Shown here in pieces: positions 34,334-42,094 of a DNA stretch of 64,000 nt. The notes under the pieces are model-generated. The model made no database searches. It was not told where the DNA came from and was given only the letters and a program-made list of their open reading frames with translations. The position numbers were made by a program, and so were the translations under genes. The DNA lies in the NCBI GenBank assembly GCA_024280215.1, contig JAJRQO010000013.1, positions 46,397 to 110,396 of the forward strand, written 5' to 3'. Positions within the stretch are counted from its first letter, which is position 1; each line of letters starts with the position of its first letter. This DNA comes from Candidatus Zixiibacteriota bacterium. Its GTDB lineage: Bacteria; Zixibacteria; MSB-5A5; GN15; FEB-12.

Positions 34334-37300
34334 ATGGAAAAAAAATATTTTACATCCCATAAGAAATTATTGTTCTTATTCATTTCTATATCTGTTTTGG
34401 TTGCCCAGTCAGCCATTGCGGTTATAAATATAACAGCGGGAGCAACTACTCCAACACCTGCCTCGGTTGATAGGTTTGGAGCAAACATTACAACTCTCTC
34501 AACTACTTTTGAAGATACTGATTTACCACTGGTTAGTAGTTTATATGCTACAATTAAAGTCAGATCACCGTTTAATGAATTCACTCTCGTCCTTGCTGAT
34601 TCTATTCAGCATGGAGTTGGAGGATTGACAATAATCGATAATGGTGGCGGTTTTTATACAGCATCAATTGATTGGGATCCAGCAGATAATTTGACTTTAG
34701 GATTGTATGACCTTTATTTCTCAGTATCTAATACAATAGTATCAGATACCGATTTATTTTTAGATAATTTAAATGAACTTACTGTTGCCAATGGTGGTGA
34801 AAACAGTATTCCGATAGTCCAATCCGATGCCCTCTATTCTTCTCCAGCAGGTGTTGAACGTATTGGTGCTAATATTTTAACTTTTGCTGCAGACTTTTAT
34901 GACTCAGATATACCTGGTATAAACGCTTTTAACGTGACTTTCAAACTTCGCCATCCTGATAATACAACGGAGACTGTATTAGCCACAGCAGCTACCAACG
35001 GAAGTCAGGGCGTGACTATTGTAGACAATGGGGCTGGTTCATATACTGCTTCTGTTTCATGGGACCCGTCTGATATTCAGGATATTGGTTTTTATGATTT
35101 ATATTTCGAAGTATCTGATGGAATAGGTTCAACCTTTGATGACTATATAAATAATATTGATGAAATGGAAATTTTTGATGCGGTTTCAAATAATCCGCCG
35201 ACTGTTACAGCAAGTGCTGTTTTTTCAATACCTGCATCTGTAAACCGAATCGGTTCTGAATTTACAACTATAAAAGCAGATTTTGCTGATTCTGATATTC
35301 CAAGCAGTGCATCATTCACAATTACGATTTCAGTTCAAGATAATGCTAACACTACATATACTTTAGTGAATGCTGCCAAAGATGGTGAGCAAGGACTACG
35401 AGTAAAAAATATAGGTGGTGAAAATTATACCGCTTCTTTTATTTGGGATCCTTCTGATGCTCAATTAACTGGTTCTTATGATTTATTCTTCGAAGTTACT
35501 GACCAACAAAATACAACAGCAACTGACGGATACGGTAACAATACTAACGAATTAACTATTACATCATCTGCTCCTGCTGGAGACGGCAACCTTCTGAGAC
35601 GTTCTCATACCGCTGATAACTGTGGAGGTATTAACTCTGCATGTCACGCCGTACAAGGACATCAAGGGCAGGATTGTTTAGTATGTCACTCATCTCATGA
35701 TGTATCAAATATCTACTTAATAAAAGATTCCATTCAAACGCCTAACTCTGGTCTAAGAGAAGTAATCTTTAAAACTCTTGGGATTGGTGATCCATTTAAT
35801 GACCCCGACCCTACTATTGGAGATCCAACTTCAGGTGTTATGGCAGATGGTTCCGATGGAGTGAATACAGGGGTATGTGAAGTATGTCATACTACTGCAT
35901 TACATCACAGAAATGACGGAAGTCAGCTTCCAGACTCTCACAACGATGCTCAGGATTGTACTCAATGTCATGTTCATACTGATGGTTTTAAGGGTGGTGA
36001 ATCAGGTGGTGGTTTGGCTTGTTCTTGTCATAATCAAATTTTTACTTCAATGGACAGCACTTCATTATTAGCTCGGCATATATTAGCTGATGACGCTGCG
36101 GATTATTCTCCAGGAATAAGTGGAATGTTTACAATTAAAAATTGTTTAAGCTGTCACGTAGACCATGATATTTTCCGCCCTGATTTAAATCCTGGAGTTG
36201 GAACACGAGCATCTAATTTACGTGTTGACTGGGCAATTGATCCTGTAAGTGGTGACAATACTGTTCTATTAAACTCTGATTACCAATCAACAGGAAACGG
36301 TGGCGTTTGTCTCTCCTGTCATGACGGTTCAGACCCAACTTGTTCTGCTTGTCATTCAGCTCATACACCACCTAAAAAATTCCTTCTACCGTTTGCATCT
36401 GCTACAAGTGTGCATCGTTTTGTTCCAAAAGCAGAATACGATGCTGCCACAAGTACCCATAACTATTCAGTTCCAATTACTTTTACAACAGACGGTTCTG
36501 TCTTTAATGCTAATTGCACGAAATGTCACAATGACGATATGTCAAAAACATATCAAAACTCAGCGGTTAAAGTCTCAATCCACGGCTCAAGTTTCTCATT
36601 GATGCTTGACTCAACTGGTATCGCAGCACCAACAGAACCACTTGAAGAAGAATTTTGTTTTAAATGTCATTCGAATACTTCAAACCCTAACGCTGGAGTT
36701 AATCTCGATTACTTTGGTATGAAAGGTATGGGCAACCCTACCCTCGGTATTGAGGCAGAGTTTGGATTGACATCAATCCATCCAGTAAGTAGTTTCTCAG
36801 GTATCCACTCACCAATTGATACACTTGGTACGACAGCACGTCATGTAGAATGTGCTGATTGCCATAACCCTCATGCGGCCACATCTGACAACCCTCCTGC
36901 TCCAGCACTTAACGGTGCTTTATATGGCGTTAATGGTATTGACATAAATGGTGCAGCAATCAGACCTGTTGTAGAATCTTATCAAGTCTGTTTAAAATGT
37001 CATGGTGATAATCACGGTACTACTGAGCATGTTCCACGTGTCTTCACAAATCTCAATACAAGAGATGAATTCAAACCAACGTCACAATCTTTCCATCCTG
37101 TTGCTGCCGTTGGAACTAACACAAATGTACCTTCGTTGATTTCTCCATTTACTGAAACTTCGAGAATTGATTGTCAAGATTGCCATGCCGCTCCTGTCGG
37201 AGGTTCATCTGGACCTCATGGTTCAGACTTTTCACCAATACTCAAACTACGTTATGAAACAGCTGATAACACTACCGAATCGGCAGCAAATTACGCTCTT

Positions 37301-37579
37301 TGCTATTCTTGTCATGACAGGTCTTCAATTTTAAATGATGTAAGCTTCGGTAAACATGACAAACATATTAGAGGCGAAGATGCCCCGTGTTCTGCTTGCC
37401 ATGACTCTCATGGAGTTGCTACGACTGCTCAAGGTGATGGAACTCATTTAATTAATTTTGACGCTTCTTACTGTACACCTTCAGGCTCGGGTCGTCTTGA
37501 GTTTATAGATAATGGAAATGAAAGAGGACGTTGTTATGTAACCTGCCATGGTAAAGACCATGATCCAAAAAGCTATTAA
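34334..37579 (+). CDS. Giant multihaem cytochrome with three Ig-like domains (13 CXXCH plus three unusual haem-like motifs)
   Basis: 1081 residues. Signal peptide about 1-29. Residues about 30-420 are three repeats of a 130-residue beta-sandwich, each with ASVxRxGxxxTT, DSDIP, YTASxxWDPxD and YDLxFEVxD. From about 430 the haem part begins: 13 canonical motifs (CLVCH, CEVCH, CTQCH, CLSCH twice, CSACH twice, CTKCH, CFKCH, CADCH, CLKCH, CQDCH, CYSCH) plus CGGINSACH, ACSCH and the terminal CYVTCHGKDHDPKSY. The last 250 residues match the 31004 cytochrome. The Ig-like stalk could hold the haem domain away from the cell. It closes the locus; a terminator follows at 37603-37638. Confidence 0.9.
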   Translation: MEKKYFTSHKKLLFLFISISVLVAQSAIAVINITAGATTPTPASVDRFGANITTLSTTFEDTDLPLVSSLYATIKVRSPFNEFTLVLADSIQHGVGGLTIIDNGGGFYTASIDWDPADNLTLGLYDLYFSVSNTIVSDTDLFLDNLNELTVANGGENSIPIVQSDALYSSPAGVERIGANILTFAADFYDSDIPGINAFNVTFKLRHPDNTTETVLATAATNGSQGVTIVDNGAGSYTASVSWDPSDIQDIGFYDLYFEVSDGIGSTFDDYINNIDEMEIFDAVSNNPPTVTASAVFSIPASVNRIGSEFTTIKADFADSDIPSSASFTITISVQDNANTTYTLVNAAKDGEQGLRVKNIGGENYTASFIWDPSDAQLTGSYDLFFEVTDQQNTTATDGYGNNTNELTITSSAPAGDGNLLRRSHTADNCGGINSACHAVQGHQGQDCLVCHSSHDVSNIYLIKDSIQTPNSGLREVIFKTLGIGDPFNDPDPTIGDPTSGVMADGSDGVNTGVCEVCHTTALHHRNDGSQLPDSHNDAQDCTQCHVHTDGFKGGESGGGLACSCHNQIFTSMDSTSLLARHILADDAADYSPGISGMFTIKNCLSCHVDHDIFRPDLNPGVGTRASNLRVDWAIDPVSGDNTVLLNSDYQSTGNGGVCLSCHDGSDPTCSACHSAHTPPKKFLLPFASATSVHRFVPKAEYDAATSTHNYSVPITFTTDGSVFNANCTKCHNDDMSKTYQNSAVKVSIHGSSFSLMLDSTGIAAPTEPLEEEFCFKCHSNTSNPNAGVNLDYFGMKGMGNPTLGIEAEFGLTSIHPVSSFSGIHSPIDTLGTTARHVECADCHNPHAATSDNPPAPALNGALYGVNGIDINGAAIRPVVESYQVCLKCHGDNHGTTEHVPRVFTNLNTRDEFKPTSQSFHPVAAVGTNTNVPSLISPFTETSRIDCQDCHAAPVGGSSGPHGSDFSPILKLRYETADNTTESAANYALCYSCHDRSSILNDVSFGKHDKHIRGEDAPCSACHDSHGVATTAQGDGTHLINFDASYCTPSGSGRLEFIDNGNERGRCYVTCHGKDHDPKSY

Positions 37580-37602
37580 ATTATAAAAATATTACAAAAG
37601 CT

Positions 37603-37638
37603 AAAAAACGCATTCATTTTTGAAGAATGCGTTTTTTT
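37603..37638. terminator. Bidirectional terminator closing the cytochrome locus
   Basis: AAAAACGCATTC and GAATGCGTTTTT pair around a short loop, with T runs on both strands. It lies between the convergent giant cytochrome (plus) and PEGA gene (minus). Confidence 0.88.
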
Positions 37639-37682
37639 ATGACAATTATTCCCGCTCGAGATAAAATATCCAAAAATTTATT

Positions 37683-38663
37683 TTATTTTCTATCTGTAAT
37701 TATTACCGTACCATTATTTCTGTTTTCTTCTTGCCATTGAATTATCCGTTCAGCATTTATTTTGCGAACCAACAATTCAATCTGCTTGTTACTATCTTTA
37801 ATTAGTAAATTTCGTTGTTCAATATCTTTATTCGTCTCATCGATTTTATTTTTCTTTTTCTTTGATAAAATCTTACTCAACAGATATGAACCTACCGACA
37901 AGACTACTCCTGCCCCAACCATGACATTTGCTTCCGTTTGATTTTCATCATCTAATGCTAATTTAGCTATCAAACCCTGAGCAAAGGGAAATATCATAAA
38001 TGTCTCTGCCATCCCCATATATTTTTCTCGTACCATTTCAGCTACACGAATATCAATAAGAGGTGTTAGTTTATCAAATGAATACCCTAATGAGTCAGCA
38101 ATAAGATGCACCGGAGCCATTGGACGTAAAATAAAGTTCACTTGCTTCTTCTGTAGTTCCGCAAGCATCAAATCAGTTACGAGAGGTTCGTAACCATCTC
38201 TATAAACTTCGACACTTACTGTATCTTTGTCGAGTGATACAAATGTTGGCGTTAATATCTCAAGCACCTTACCATCAATAGTGATATAGCCAGAATCAGG
38301 ATTTGACATTATAAATATTTTAGAAGCATTATCTATAATTTCTTCAGGTAAAAATGAAAACTCTAAGGCAATTGATTCTTGTTGAGTGATGACAATTGTT
38401 GTATCAATTCTCTCATCTTCAAATTGTAAAGAGATGTGATGTTCGCCAGATGTCAGAGAAATAATAAACCAATTATTAGAAGAAAATTGATTACCAAAAT
38501 TATCCTGCACATAGAGAGAATCGTCAATATGAAGTTTCACCGAGTAAACATCGGTACGAATTCTCACCAATATTGAATCAGCAGCATCTATTGTACTACA
38601 AAGGGTGAGTAAAAGTATCAGCAGACCAAAGAAACATCTTGTAATTTTTTTATTTCGATTCAT
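37683..38663 (-). CDS. Exported PEGA-domain protein
   Basis: About 326 residues from ATG 38663. This start gives a clean signal peptide (FFGLLILLLTLCSTIDA) and lies seven bases after a good -10; an upstream ATG at 38723 would precede the promoter. Residues about 90-185 include PEGA-type strands (SGYITIDGKVLEILTPTFVS followed by VSVEVYRDGYEPLV), then a linker, a glycine-rich hydrophobic segment (about 245-265, ANVMVGAGVVLSVGSYLLS) and a charged coiled-coil tail (KKKKNKIDETNKDIEQRN). The tail could tether the protein or contact partners. Function unknown; PEGA domains are usually surface-binding modules. A CRP/FNR-like site lies 284 bp upstream. Confidence 0.7.
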   Translation of the reverse strand: MNRNKKITRCFFGLLILLLTLCSTIDAADSILVRIRTDVYSVKLHIDDSLYVQDNFGNQFSSNNWFIISLTSGEHHISLQFEDERIDTTIVITQQESIALEFSFLPEEIIDNASKIFIMSNPDSGYITIDGKVLEILTPTFVSLDKDTVSVEVYRDGYEPLVTDLMLAELQKKQVNFILRPMAPVHLIADSLGYSFDKLTPLIDIRVAEMVREKYMGMAETFMIFPFAQGLIAKLALDDENQTEANVMVGAGVVLSVGSYLLSKILSKKKKNKIDETNKDIEQRNLLIKDSNKQIELLVRKINAERIIQWQEENRNNGTVIITDRK

Positions 38664-38670
38664 ACTATGT

Positions 38671-38698
38671 ATGATAAATAGATAATTAAATTTGTCAA
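38671..38698 (-). promoter_or_regulatory. Promoter of the PEGA gene, predicted leaderless
   Basis: On the minus strand TTGACA, 16 bases, TATCAT, then seven bases to the ATG at 38663. Transcription starting 6-8 bases after the -10 would begin at the start codon. Confidence 0.55.
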
Positions 38699-38946
38699 CT
38701 ATTCCTTTTAAAATAGCATACATCTTTGTGTTTATTTGTTTTTCATAGATTAGTGCTATTAAACAAAATTACCGTCTACAACCTTTTGAACTCCTTCTAT
38801 TAAGGGGATAAATCAATAGCCATAACACCATAAACATCAAGTGATTAACAAACACTACATCCTTACTCACTTTGGTAAATAGTACTTAATTTATAAATAT
38901 ATTTAATTAGTCAGAAGCAATAACAAGTAAATCACAAACTATAATA

Positions 38947-38964
38947 ATGTTATATTTTTCACAA
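38947..38964. promoter_or_regulatory. CRP/FNR-like operator upstream of the PEGA gene
   Basis: ATGTTA-TATTTT-TCACAA; the central TATTTT and the right half are identical to the site at 17556. It is 284 bp upstream of the PEGA ATG, rather far for direct control. Confidence 0.45.
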
Positions 38965-38993
38965 TATCACTATACACGTCAATATTTTAACAG

Positions 38994-39701
38994 TTAGTTC
39001 ATATCAAAGAGAAGAAATTCAGAATTATCAATCGCTTTAAACTGTAATAGAGACTCATCAGTTATAGCCAGTCCATCGCCTGTTGATACCGTAATACCGT
39101 TTAATTCAAGCTGCCCTGAAACAATTTGAACCCAAATATTTCTTCCATCTTTGATAGCGTATTCGATTGCTTTCTCTTTTTGTAACGATAAAAAATAAAG
39201 CGATAGATTCTGATTAATCCGAACGGCATTTTCTTCTTTTCGGTTTGACGCCAACAATAAAAAATCAGATTCAGCTTTTGACTTATCGTATCTGATTTGT
39301 TCATACGACGGTTCCAACCCTTTTTCATCAGGAAAAATCCAAATCTGATATAGATGCACATCATCCGTATCTGATGGGTTAAACTCAGAATGCATGATAC
39401 CCGAACCAGCCGTCATCCGCTGAATCTCCCCTTCATGAATTATTGACCCATTACCAAGCGAATCTTTATGCTTGAGACTCCCCTTGTGTATAAATGTAAT
39501 TATCTCCATATCATTGTGGGGATGCATCCCAAATCCGCCACCTGGAGCGATATAATCATCATTGATAACTCGTATATATCTGAAATGTACATTTTTCGGG
39601 TCATGATAATTTGAAAAGGAAAATGTATGATAGCTTTTTAGCCAACCAATATCTGTCACACCTCTTTGGTCTGCATTTCTGATTTTAATCATATACGCCA
39701 A
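38994..39701 (-). CDS. Pirin family protein (cupin fold)
   Basis: 235 residues, the length of bacterial YhhW-type pirins. The signature start IRNADQRGVTDIGWLKSYHTFS (shown in part: DIGWLKSYHTFSF) is followed by metal-binding cupin residues in FGMHPHNDMEIITF and the GSLKHKDSLGNG and RMTAGSGIMHSEFN blocks. Pirins are iron cupins; some act as quercetinases, and many bacterial ones are induced by quinone or flavonoid stress. A MarR-type gene lies 45 bp upstream on the same strand, and a palindromic operator at 39713-39730 lies directly before this start, so control by that regulator is likely. Confidence 0.92.
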   Translation of the reverse strand: MAYMIKIRNADQRGVTDIGWLKSYHTFSFSNYHDPKNVHFRYIRVINDDYIAPGGGFGMHPHNDMEIITFIHKGSLKHKDSLGNGSIIHEGEIQRMTAGSGIMHSEFNPSDTDDVHLYQIWIFPDEKGLEPSYEQIRYDKSKAESDFLLLASNRKEENAVRINQNLSLYFLSLQKEKAIEYAIKDGRNIWVQIVSGQLELNGITVSTGDGLAITDESLLQFKAIDNSEFLLFDMN

Positions 39702-39712
39702 CCTTTCGATTT

Positions 39713-39730
39713 TAGTTTAACGTTGAACTA
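39713..39730. promoter_or_regulatory. Probable MarR operator before the pirin gene
   Basis: TAGTTTAACGTTGAACTA, an 18-base palindrome with one mismatch, ending 12 bases upstream of the pirin start. The right half of the same sequence (ATTAAACTA) recurs directly before the marR start at 40212-40220. Confidence 0.65.
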
Positions 39731-39746
39731 TATAACCAAAAAAAGT

Positions 39747-40214
39747 TTATTTTGTTCCCATCCCTAATTTTTTACATAATGTTGCCAACTGTTCCTGTTC
39801 TTGTTTTGACAAAACAGACATCTCAGATACAAGTATTTTTAGATGTTGTGAAAAAACTTTCGCAATAAGCATCTCCCCTTTTGTAGTCAGATGTATCGAA
39901 TAAAAACGCTTATCAAATTCATCCTGTTCACGAACTACTAAATCACGCTTGGATAAATTTTCTACAACCGTCGTAAGATTACCAGATGTTTTGAGAACTT
40001 TCTCAGCGATTGTTTTTTGACAAAGTGGCCCACGATGGTGCAACACTTCAAGCACCTGAAACTGACTCAAGCTCAGATTAAACTCGGCTATATGTTTATG
40101 AGTTCTCGAGGTAAACGAGTCAGTCGCACGCATCAACTTCACATAGGTCAGCAGAACTCGATCTTCATTTTCGTTATATCTCTTTTTCTTCATATTTAGT
40201 ACCATTTTTAACAT
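39747..40214 (-). CDS. MarR family transcriptional regulator
   Basis: Up to 155 residues; ATG 40193 (MKKKRYNENE) is an alternative start seven codons in. Winged-helix landmarks: LSLSQFQVLEVLHHRGPLCQ, the recognition helix region AEKVLKTSGNLTTVVENLSK, and the wing DLVVREQDEFDKRFYSIHLT. No redox-sensing cysteine appears in the N-terminal part. MarR regulators commonly repress their own gene and a neighbour and respond to phenolics or quinones. The pirin gene follows after 45 bp, and similar palindromic half sites lie before both genes. Confidence 0.9.
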   Translation of the reverse strand: MLKMVLNMKKKRYNENEDRVLLTYVKLMRATDSFTSRTHKHIAEFNLSLSQFQVLEVLHHRGPLCQKTIAEKVLKTSGNLTTVVENLSKRDLVVREQDEFDKRFYSIHLTTKGEMLIAKVFSQHLKILVSEMSVLSKQEQEQLATLCKKLGMGTK

Positions 40215-40220
40215 TAAACT

Positions 40221-40253
40221 AAACTATTTGTTCCCAAAAGCAACAAATAGTTT
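40221..40253. terminator. Long inverted repeat between the outer-membrane gene and marR
   Basis: AAACTATTTGTT and AACAAATAGTTT are perfect 12-base arms around a nine-base loop. It starts 12 bases after the stop of the outer-membrane protein gene (minus strand), so it may terminate that transcript, though no good T run follows. It may also extend the operator region of marR, whose start is seven bases away. Confidence 0.5.
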
Positions 40254-40265
40254 ATGAACTCCATT

Positions 40266-41342
40266 TTAGAAATTTAAACTCAATGAACCATAAAAAGTTA
40301 TTTTATCATAATTATACAAATCAATCGACGAACTATTATCAAGATACCCTATCGAGAAACGTGGAATTATCAACGAAGACTCGTTATAAATTTTTCTTTC
40401 AATTTGAATAAAGTACGAACTGATTTCATCATCTCTTGAATATATTGAAGTAAGGGTCTCATCTATTAGGTCAGTTTCAAGTTGGTCAATATAAGATTTT
40501 TCACTATATGACGCTCCAAGAGTCATGACAAACTCATTTGGTAAAATTTTCTTCAGAGAAAAACGAACTTCTTCTCCACCCCAAAGAGTTGCCCATGGTG
40601 AGAGATAGTCGATAGTAAATCCAGGCATATATGTTTCATCATTTGAATCCATCGTTCTTTTTAAATACGAAACATTTAGACCAAGAGAATTTCCCAGTGG
40701 TCGAGATAAACGAGCAACATAATCTACATATGAGTTGTTTGAATCAAATAAATCATCAGTTGTAAACTCCTTACCATAATAGGCACCTTCAACGTAAAGA
40801 GTAATTTTTGAAAAAAGAGTCAGATTTAATCCACCAAAGAGATAGTATAATTTATCTGTGACTGACGATGTACTGGTATATTTTTTAGATGATGCCCCAA
40901 CTCCGATTTTAGACAGTACTTTTTTTGAAAGTTGATAGTTCCAACTTCCACTTCCACTTATAACCGCATTATTATATAAATTAAATTCAGTACCATAACG
41001 TACAAAGGAAACGGTAGAGTTAAAATAGAGTTGTGATTTCATTGTTTCATCGGTTGGTATATACGTAAATGATGCCCCACCAAGCAGATTTGTTAATCCA
41101 GTAGTTTGAGAGTATAAAGTCAAATCGCCAAAGAGGTTGAGTTCGAACATTTCGTTCGGATATATCAGTAAGTCGGAAGATAATGTCGTATAAGAATCAG
41201 ATATGGCAAATGAGTCATTAAATAAATTGCTACTATAGCCCCCATCAACAGCAAGTGCTGTCATTGAATCAGACATTACAAATGGACTCAATAGAGTCAC
41301 AAAGGTAATAATATAAATAATTTTTTTCAAACCGTTCTCCAT
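40266..41342 (-). CDS. Predicted outer-membrane beta-barrel protein
   Basis: 358 residues (ATG 41342). A TTG at 41330 preceded by GGAGAAC is an attractive alternative start and gives MKKIIYIITFVTLL. Signal peptide ends near VMSDS. The rest is amphipathic strands alternating with polar turns (QLYFNSTVSFVRYGTEFNLY, KITLYVEGAYYGKEF, GSLSLNF), no cysteines, C-terminal phenylalanine: a 14-18 stranded outer-membrane barrel. It resembles the uncharacterised outer-membrane proteins found beside Gly-rich Asp-loop proteins such as the upstream gene. It follows that gene by 67 bp on the same strand. Confidence 0.75.
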   Translation of the reverse strand: MENGLKKIIYIITFVTLLSPFVMSDSMTALAVDGGYSSNLFNDSFAISDSYTTLSSDLLIYPNEMFELNLFGDLTLYSQTTGLTNLLGGASFTYIPTDETMKSQLYFNSTVSFVRYGTEFNLYNNAVISGSGSWNYQLSKKVLSKIGVGASSKKYTSTSSVTDKLYYLFGGLNLTLFSKITLYVEGAYYGKEFTTDDLFDSNNSYVDYVARLSRPLGNSLGLNVSYLKRTMDSNDETYMPGFTIDYLSPWATLWGGEEVRFSLKKILPNEFVMTLGASYSEKSYIDQLETDLIDETLTSIYSRDDEISSYFIQIERKIYNESSLIIPRFSIGYLDNSSSIDLYNYDKITFYGSLSLNF

Positions 41343-41409
41343 CTCTATATTTAAGGAAAGAGAAAGCGATAATTAAACCGCTTCCTCTTTTGGGGAGGTA
41401 TTAAAGAAA

Positions 41410-41883
41410 TTAATTTCCGCCGCGACCACGTGGTCCTTTTGGGCCGCTTCCATCACAAACCGCAGAGCCTCCGTTTGGTCCAGTGCCGTCACATACACCG
41501 GTGCCCGTGCCGGCTGCTTGAGAACTAGATGCTTTATTAAATCTATTTTGGAATTTACCAGAGTTAGTTGTGCTGGCTTTTCCAAAACGATTTTTCTTTT
41601 GGAATTTATTCATAGTTCCGCTACCAGTTCCATCACCAGCTCCGACTCTATTCAGCTTTCCTTTTTGTTGTCCTGTACCATCTTTTGCTTGTTTGATATA
41701 ATCAGGATCTTGACCGTTCGGAATCCCATCACCATCATGATCTGGGGCATTATCGTTAAATCCGTCACCATCGAGATCTACAAAATTTGTACTATCACAA
41801 GTTTGTGCTTGTACATTTGGTATCATAACTCCCATTGCTACGAAGACGAATAGTCCGATAAATAAGGTCTGAATTCTTTTCAT
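41410..41883 (-). CDS. Small secreted Gly-rich protein with Asp calcium-type loops and CDGTGP repeats
   Basis: 157 residues from ATG 41883, chosen because GGAGAAC precedes it by the right distance. Signal peptide about 1-27 (GVMIPNVQAQ). The mature N-terminus has thrombospondin-3-like acidic loops (DLDGDGFNDNAPDHDGDGIP); the middle is basic and rich in Lys, Asn and Gly; the end contains two tandem CDGTGPNGG / CDGSGPKGP units and RGRGGN. The motif CDGTGPxG occurs in uncharacterised secreted proteins of FCB bacteria. Three cysteines in total, one early and one in each terminal unit. It heads a two-gene unit with the outer-membrane barrel. Confidence 0.7.
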   Translation of the reverse strand: MKRIQTLFIGLFVFVAMGVMIPNVQAQTCDSTNFVDLDGDGFNDNAPDHDGDGIPNGQDPDYIKQAKDGTGQQKGKLNRVGAGDGTGSGTMNKFQKKNRFGKASTTNSGKFQNRFNKASSSQAAGTGTGVCDGTGPNGGSAVCDGSGPKGPRGRGGN

Positions 41884-42059
41884 TTTGTTCTCCAATCCGT
41901 TGTAATATTAACTATCAACTTTCTTTCGCGTATAAGACATTTTCGTCCATCTAAAAGATTAATCATTTCTAACAAAAATTGTATAATCATGCTAAATTAG
42001 TCCTATTTCCCGTTGCTAAATTATTATCTCAGACTCTTTTATCTTAGATATGAAACATC

Positions 42060-42087
42060 TTGACATTTAGTCAAATTTCTATGTAAT
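42060..42087 (+). promoter_or_regulatory. Promoter of the 42095 gene, predicted leaderless, overlapped by an inverted repeat
   Basis: TTGACA, 16 bases, TGTAAT, then seven bases to the ATG. The -35 box is also the left arm of TTGAC-ATTTA-GTCAA (42060-42074), a short palindrome that could be an operator. Confidence 0.5.
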
Positions 42088-42094
42088 TGTTGCT

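Larger units (their letters stand above)
38664..38993. other. Regulatory spacer between the PEGA and pirin genes
   Basis: No gene seen in these 330 bases. It holds the PEGA promoter next to the start codon and one CRP/FNR-like palindrome at 38947-38964; otherwise AT-rich. Confidence 0.5.
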
